64,000 bases of DNA, from positions 19,110-83,109 of the forward strand of contig NZ_JACARE010000052.1 in the NCBI RefSeq assembly GCF_013386765.1, written 5' to 3'. Both the position numbers and the translations under genes were made by a program. The first letter of the stretch is position 1, and the number at the start of each line of letters is the position of its first letter. The notes beneath the pieces are model-generated. The model saw only the letters and a list, made by a program, of their open reading frames with translations. It ran no database searches and had not been told where the DNA came from. Below are positions 59,590 through 64,000 of this stretch, one piece after another. This DNA comes from Pseudomonas yamanorum. GTDB lineage: Bacteria; Pseudomonadota; Gammaproteobacteria; Pseudomonadales; Pseudomonadaceae.

Positions 59590-62474
59590 CTCAGCGCACC
59601 GGCAACACCTCAAAACGTCCCAGCTTTGCCGACGTAAAAATCGCTGCCCTGAAGAACATCGACCGCGTGCTTGCTCAATGGCTGCCGAACGGCAAACGCG
59701 TCGACGGCGGCAAGGAATACACAGCACCAAACCCCACGCGCACGGACAAACGTGCAGGCTCACTCAAGGTCAATTTGAGCAAAGGCACCTGGGCGGATTT
59801 TGCCACCGGCGATAAGGGCGGTGACCTGATCGACCTGGTGCGCTACATCGACGGCGGCACGGACGTTGAGGCCTGCAAAAAGCTGGCGGATCTGCTCAAT
59901 GTTACCGCTGGCTCTGCGACTGCCAAAAGCGCACCGATCAAACCCACAGCGCCCGAGTGGATCGCGATTCAGCCGATCCCGGTCGAGGCCAAGAACAAGT
60001 GCCCTGCCAAACACCGGCAACACGGTGTTCCGTCCAAGGTGTGGATCTATCGCGATGCGCAGGGCCAACCGGTCATGGCGCTGTATCGCTTCGACCTAGG
60101 CCCGGATGAAGGCGGAAAACCGCGAAAGGTCTTTGCGCCGTTGACCTGGTGCAAACGCTCCGATGGACAAGCCACACAATGGCGCTGGCAAGGCCTGCCT
60201 GAGCCTAGGCCATTGCTGCGCCTGGATGAGCTGGTACAGCGCACCGATGCGCCTGTGGTGTTGTGTGAAGGCGAGAAGGCTGCTGACGCCGCCACTGAAC
60301 TAATGCCCGACCACGTAGCCACGTGCTGGCCGAACGGCTCCAATTCTTGGCACAAAGCCGACCTGACGCCACTCAAAGGGCGAACGGTGCTGCTATGGCC
60401 GGATAACGATGCCAGCGGCAAGACCTGCATGGACGCCGTTGAGCTTAAGCTGATTGAGCTGGGCGCCGCGTCAGTGCAACGAATCTCGCTCGACGTGTTC
60501 AAGCTCAAGCCCAGCAGCAAAGGAGGCAAGCCGACACTCGTCAAAGGTGGAAAATGGGCTGACGGCGACGATGCAGCAGACGCATTAGCCAAAGGCTGGA
60601 CCGCTGGGCACGTCGCCGAGCTGGTGCGCAGCGGTGAGTTTTTCGGCAGCGCCGCTGAGCCAACTGAACCCCGAGAACAGGCGGCCAAGGCGCCCGCCAA
60701 ACGCCCCGCGAAATCGAAAAATGATCTGTTGCCAGGCGGCTTTCGCCTGACGCCTGAAGGGGTGTTTTATTCCGGCGATGATGGCGAGGCGCGCCCCGTT
60801 TGTTCGTCTCTCGAAATCATCGCTCGCACTCGCGACGACAAGGGCCACAACTGGGGTTTGTTGGTCGAGTTCGATGACCCGGACGGCGCCAAAAAACGCT
60901 GGAACATTCCGGCACGAACTATGACCGGCGACTTCGGCAAAGACGTACTCGGCCCCTTGGTAGACATGGGTCTGCGCCTTGCAGGAAGTCGATCAGGGCG
61001 CAACGCACGCAATGACCTGCAGAGTTACCTCGGCGGCTTCGATAGCGCCCAGCGCGCACGTTTGGTGACGCGCTTGGGCTGGCACGACAAGGCCTTCCTT
61101 CTGCCCGAACAACAGATCGGCTCGCACGCCGAGCATCTGCATTTTTATGAGGCCGGTGCCCAGTTGCCACCGATCAGCGAGGCGGGCTCTCTGGAGCAGT
61201 GGCAGCAGCAAATCGGCGCGCTGTGCGTCGGCAATCACCGCTTGGCGTTTGTCGTCTCTGTGGCCTTTGCGGGGCCTCTGCTTAACCTGCTCGGGCATGA
61301 GTCGGGCGGCTTTCACCTCTATGGCGACAGCTCCGGGGGCAAGACCACTCACTTGCAGGTCGCTGCCTCGGTCTATGGCGGGCCGCGCCTGGTGCGCTCG
61401 TGGCGCTCGACGGATAACGCTTTGGAGTCCATCGCCGCCGCACACTCAGACGGTCTCCTGGTACTGGATGAAATCGGCATGTGCGACCCGCGCATCATTG
61501 GCGAAACGGTGTACATGCTCGGCAACGGCACCGGTAAGGCTCGGGCGAATGATCGAGGACAAGCGGGCCGACAGGTGCAGGAGTGGCGCTTGCTGTTTCT
61601 CTCGACCGGCGAGAAGACATTGGCGCAACACATGGCAGACGCCAACAAGGAGCTGAAAGCCGGTATGGAGGTGCGCATGCTCGCCGTGCCTGCGGATGCC
61701 AGCAAAGGCCTCGGGATGTTCGATGTGCTGAACGGTTTTGAGGACGCTGCCGCCCTCTCCGATACGCTCAAAGCCCGTGTAGCCAAATACTACGGCACTC
61801 CCCTCACCGCTTTCCTGCACGCACTGTGCGCGCCAGGAGAAATGCTCAGATGGACGGTGATCATTCGCCGCACAGTAGAGCAGTTCATCACCCAAAACCT
61901 GCCTGCATCGGCCAGTGGTCAGGCGCAGCGTGCCGCCCTTCGCTTTGGGCTCGCAGCAGCGGCCGGTGAGTTGGCCACCGCCTTCGGCGTCACTGGCTGG
62001 CCGGACGGTACAGCCACGACTGCCGCACGGGTATGCCTGCATGCGTGGCTAGCTGAGAGGGGCGGCGCCGGTAATTTCGAGGGCGATGCGATTTTGGCGC
62101 GACTAAGACAGGTCATCGAGCGCTTTGGAGAAAGCCGCTTTACCCGCTGGGAATCTGCCGCCGCCAAGATCGATGAGCACGGCCCACGCACGATTGATCG
62201 GCTGGGCTTTCGTAAGACGATGGAACACGGCATGGGCGATGCCCTGCACACCACCAACACCTATTACGTGCTGCCTGAAGCTTGGAGGGCCGAGATCTTT
62301 AAGGGAATGAACATCAGCGCGGTGAACAAGGAGTTGCTGCAACGTGGCGTGCTTGAGCCGGGAACGGACGGCAAGGCGTCCAGCTTGATTCGGCTACCTG
62401 GGTTGGGACCTCAACGCTGCTATGTGGTGAAGACAGTTCCAGGAACGGATGAAGGCGAGGCCAAGGCTGCCTGA
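59586..62474 (+). CDS. Primase/helicase with DUF927 domain (satellite replication protein)
   Basis: 962 residues. N-terminal primase-like domain; TOPRIM-type acid residues in L-C-E-G-E (226-230) and D-N-D (273-275). The C-terminal DUF927 helicase has Walker A G-D-S-S-G-G-K-T at about 580 and Walker B L-V-L-D-E-I-G at about 625. It would prime and unwind the element's origin, similar to the alpha protein of P4 in role, not in exact domain order. Last gene of the C4-controlled operon. Confidence 0.88.
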   Translation: MTQRTGNTSKRPSFADVKIAALKNIDRVLAQWLPNGKRVDGGKEYTAPNPTRTDKRAGSLKVNLSKGTWADFATGDKGGDLIDLVRYIDGGTDVEACKKLADLLNVTAGSATAKSAPIKPTAPEWIAIQPIPVEAKNKCPAKHRQHGVPSKVWIYRDAQGQPVMALYRFDLGPDEGGKPRKVFAPLTWCKRSDGQATQWRWQGLPEPRPLLRLDELVQRTDAPVVLCEGEKAADAATELMPDHVATCWPNGSNSWHKADLTPLKGRTVLLWPDNDASGKTCMDAVELKLIELGAASVQRISLDVFKLKPSSKGGKPTLVKGGKWADGDDAADALAKGWTAGHVAELVRSGEFFGSAAEPTEPREQAAKAPAKRPAKSKNDLLPGGFRLTPEGVFYSGDDGEARPVCSSLEIIARTRDDKGHNWGLLVEFDDPDGAKKRWNIPARTMTGDFGKDVLGPLVDMGLRLAGSRSGRNARNDLQSYLGGFDSAQRARLVTRLGWHDKAFLLPEQQIGSHAEHLHFYEAGAQLPPISEAGSLEQWQQQIGALCVGNHRLAFVVSVAFAGPLLNLLGHESGGFHLYGDSSGGKTTHLQVAASVYGGPRLVRSWRSTDNALESIAAAHSDGLLVLDEIGMCDPRIIGETVYMLGNGTGKARANDRGQAGRQVQEWRLLFLSTGEKTLAQHMADANKELKAGMEVRMLAVPADASKGLGMFDVLNGFEDAAALSDTLKARVAKYYGTPLTAFLHALCAPGEMLRWTVIIRRTVEQFITQNLPASASGQAQRAALRFGLAAAAGELATAFGVTGWPDGTATTAARVCLHAWLAERGGAGNFEGDAILARLRQVIERFGESRFTRWESAAAKIDEHGPRTIDRLGFRKTMEHGMGDALHTTNTYYVLPEAWRAEIFKGMNISAVNKELLQRGVLEPGTDGKASSLIRLPGLGPQRCYVVKTVPGTDEGEAKAA

Positions 62475-62569
62475 TGGCATGCCTGCTGATCGAGGTAGCG
62501 CCGGCTCATTCCCGGCCTCGCCAGCCAATCAACCATCCCCATCAAACGTAATGCTCAGAGACAACACAG

Positions 62570-63412
62570 ATGAACACAATCCAAGACCTGAAAGACCGCC
62601 GTGCCAAACTGACCGTCGAAATGGAGAGCCTTCAACTTGAACTAGGCCCCCTCGAGGCAGAGCTAGAGAATCCCGAGGGCATGGCGAGAGGCCGAGAAAG
62701 CACCGTTCGCAGTGAAATCAGCACTCGTAACATCCGCATCAACTCTCTAGAACGTCAAATCGAGGCGCTGGATCGTGGAGTTAATCGCCAAGAGACGCTC
62801 GCGGATCGTGAAAACATAGCAGCAGGCTATATCAGTGATATGGCGAACTGGAAAGCCGACGAGATGGAACTCAATGAAAAACGCAACAGCATTGAGACCC
62901 GGTTACAGCAGGTCCGCCAAAGCGCTCAGGAAGACATTGCAAAGGCTCGACAAGCGGAAACGGACGCAGCAACCGCTTATGCGCAGGCTGTAGCCTGGGG
63001 CGATGTGGAGGGCGAGAAAGCCGCAAACTCGGAAGCTCAAAAGGCAGCTAAAAATCTCTCGACGGCGGTTGAGCATCACCGCCGCCAACAACTGCTGATC
63101 ACCGCGCTGGACCAAGAGCTTGTGACGATTGATCTGCATATCAAGGAGGCACAGACAGAACGCGCCAAGATCGAGAACAAAGCGGCTCACCTGGCGAACA
63201 CTGTGCTGGAAGAACAGTGGAACGAGGCTGCGAAAGCACTTCTGGAGACCGGAGGCAAGCTGTGGGCTGCACGAAAACTGATTAGCCTGGATCCGGTTTC
63301 GCTGCTGAAGCTGCACATTCCTGAGCAAGGTGAAAACTTCGGAAGCTGGACCTCTCGAGAACTTGCAGACCGCTCACATCAACACAGCCTGCTTGACCTG
63401 TTGGCGGCGTAA
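62570..63412 (+). CDS. Coiled-coil hypothetical protein
   Basis: 280 residues from ATG 62570, 95 bp after the primase stop. Long coiled coil from about 5 to 225, then a short globular end. No cysteine-rich or enzyme motif. Role unknown; could be structural or a phage-interference protein, no evidence for either. Confidence 0.6.
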   Translation: MNTIQDLKDRRAKLTVEMESLQLELGPLEAELENPEGMARGRESTVRSEISTRNIRINSLERQIEALDRGVNRQETLADRENIAAGYISDMANWKADEMELNEKRNSIETRLQQVRQSAQEDIAKARQAETDAATAYAQAVAWGDVEGEKAANSEAQKAAKNLSTAVEHHRRQQLLITALDQELVTIDLHIKEAQTERAKIENKAAHLANTVLEEQWNEAAKALLETGGKLWAARKLISLDPVSLLKLHIPEQGENFGSWTSRELADRSHQHSLLDLLAA

Positions 63413-63475
63413 TCTGAACCCTCCCCGAAGCAACCGGCGAGGGTCGGCTGCTTCGGGCCAAATGTAGGCCTTTCC

Positions 63476-63685
63476 ATGAACAAACCACCACAGAACAACG
63501 CTCAGATGCCTGATTATCTAAAAGCCCGGAAGCTGCATTTGAACGGGATAATTGTCGTTTTGGCCGGCCTGAAAAAGCTCAATGCAAGAGCAAACAAAGC
63601 CACTAAGGTAGAGACACTCACGATTGACGCAATCAAGGCAGAGCTTGATTTCATTGACGTCCAACTCAAAAGAAAGGGAGGGTGA
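63476..63685 (+). CDS. Hypothetical small protein
   Basis: 69 residues, basic. Contains L-K-A-R-K-L-H-L-N-G-I and a helical C-terminus. Not recognised. Confidence 0.5.
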   Translation: MNKPPQNNAQMPDYLKARKLHLNGIIVVLAGLKKLNARANKATKVETLTIDAIKAELDFIDVQLKRKGG

Positions 63686-63789
63686 TGAAGAAGCGGAAAC
63701 CTAAGAAGCTTCCATCTTGCTACATCCCTCCATTACAAAGAACACGCCAGATTTTTCGGCTTTTGGTCTGTGGCGTTGCTAGCGTATGA
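63685..63789 (+). CDS. Very small basic open frame
   Basis: 34 residues from ATG 63685 overlapping the previous stop by one base (TGATG). Starts M-K-K-R-K-P-K-K-L-P. Could be real because of the coupling, but there is no family evidence. Confidence 0.3.
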   Translation: MKKRKPKKLPSCYIPPLQRTRQIFRLLVCGVASV

Positions 63790-63859
63790 CCGCTTCCGGC
63801 CAATAGCAGCCACTTATGAGCGACTTCTATCGACCCATAGCGGACGGCCCCAACAGTCT

Positions 63860-64000
63860 GCTTGCGTTCATAAGCGGACGTTTGGAAGCGACCGCTACCG
63901 GCCCAGAGTGTGTAAAAACGCGCCGCCCGTGCATCAGCGCGTCGTTACACACTCCGGGCCGGTAGCGGTCGCCTCCAAACGTCCGCTTATGAACGCAAGC
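63860..64000. repeat. 141-bp imperfect palindrome
   Basis: Arms 63860-63923 and 63937-64000 are complementary at about 60 of 64 positions with a 13-bp centre. Left arm begins GCTTGCGTTCATAAGCGG, right arm ends with its complement. Includes GACCGCTACCGGCC (63890-63903) which also occurs as GACCGCTTCCGGCC at 63788-63801. The palindrome may continue beyond the window. Confidence 0.9.

Noticed and set aside
1..64000. CRISPR arrays and complete insertion sequences
   Set aside because: No regularly spaced direct repeats of CRISPR type and no transposase gene were found.

Overview
The window is a chromosomal segment of a Pseudomonas from the fluorescens group. The evidence is the gene order algW / cysD-cysNC, murI-moeB-prmC-prfA-hemA / TPR-lolB-ispE-tRNA-Gln-prs-rplY-pth-ychF, the GC-rich codon use, and at least seven REP doublets of the Pseudomonas type between genes. 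No gene for a 16S rRNA is present, so the species is inferred from gene content only.

Layout. 1-10.5 kb: end of an acyltransferase gene, sulfate activation (cysD-cysNC), a Nif3 protein, the periplasmic protease AlgW, an iron-type TonB receptor with a DUF4198 partner, ferrochelatase and a nucleoside-sugar-epimerase-like protein. 10.6-20.4 kb: a light/photo-oxidative-stress cluster. It has an FAD oxidoreductase unit, then one nine-gene overlapping operon (DUF523/YbgA protein, class II LitR-type MerR regulator, photolyase, NTF2-like, SDR, FAD oxidoreductase, DUF1365, cyclopropane-fatty-acid-synthase-like, DUF2878). Both units are preceded by T(G/A)TACA-N12-TGTACA direct repeats overlapping their promoters, so they probably form one LitR regulon. 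20.4-33.5 kb: housekeeping genes (PagL, MurI, MoeB, PrmC, RF1, HemA, a TPR lipoprotein, LolB, IspE, tRNA-Gln, Prs, L25, Pth, YchF).

33.5-52.1 kb: a complete-looking Hrp1-family type III secretion locus, ordered as in P. syringae: HrpS/R-like activator, HrpA-position protein, hrpB-hrcJ-hrpD-hrpE, hrpF-hrpG-hrcC-hrpT-hrpV, then convergent hrcU-T-S-R-Q-hrpP-hrpO-hrcN-hrpQ-hrcV-hrpJ, and hrpL at the far end. A sigma-54 promoter precedes hrpL and hrp boxes precede hrpA and hrpJ, giving the circuit activator -> HrpL -> structural operons. No harpin, effector or hrpK gene is seen. hrcQ is one unsplit gene with a strong internal start site.

52.1-64 kb: an Fsr-like efflux pump, then two tandem modules each made of a C4-type antisense RNA and an identical DUF6124 small protein, then tRNA-Met carrying a P4-like satellite (tyrosine integrase, AlpA-like regulator, a third C4 module, small proteins including DUF3077, a primase/helicase). 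The window ends inside this element, at a 141-bp imperfect palindrome. The most notable observation is that the three C4 modules have the same architecture but different pairing words. In each, an internal a'/b' pair is complementary to two upstream (a1/b1) and two downstream (a2/b2) words; the downstream b2 covers the ribosome binding site. The words covary between copies, so these look like three separate RNA-based immunity specificities, two of them outside the satellite.
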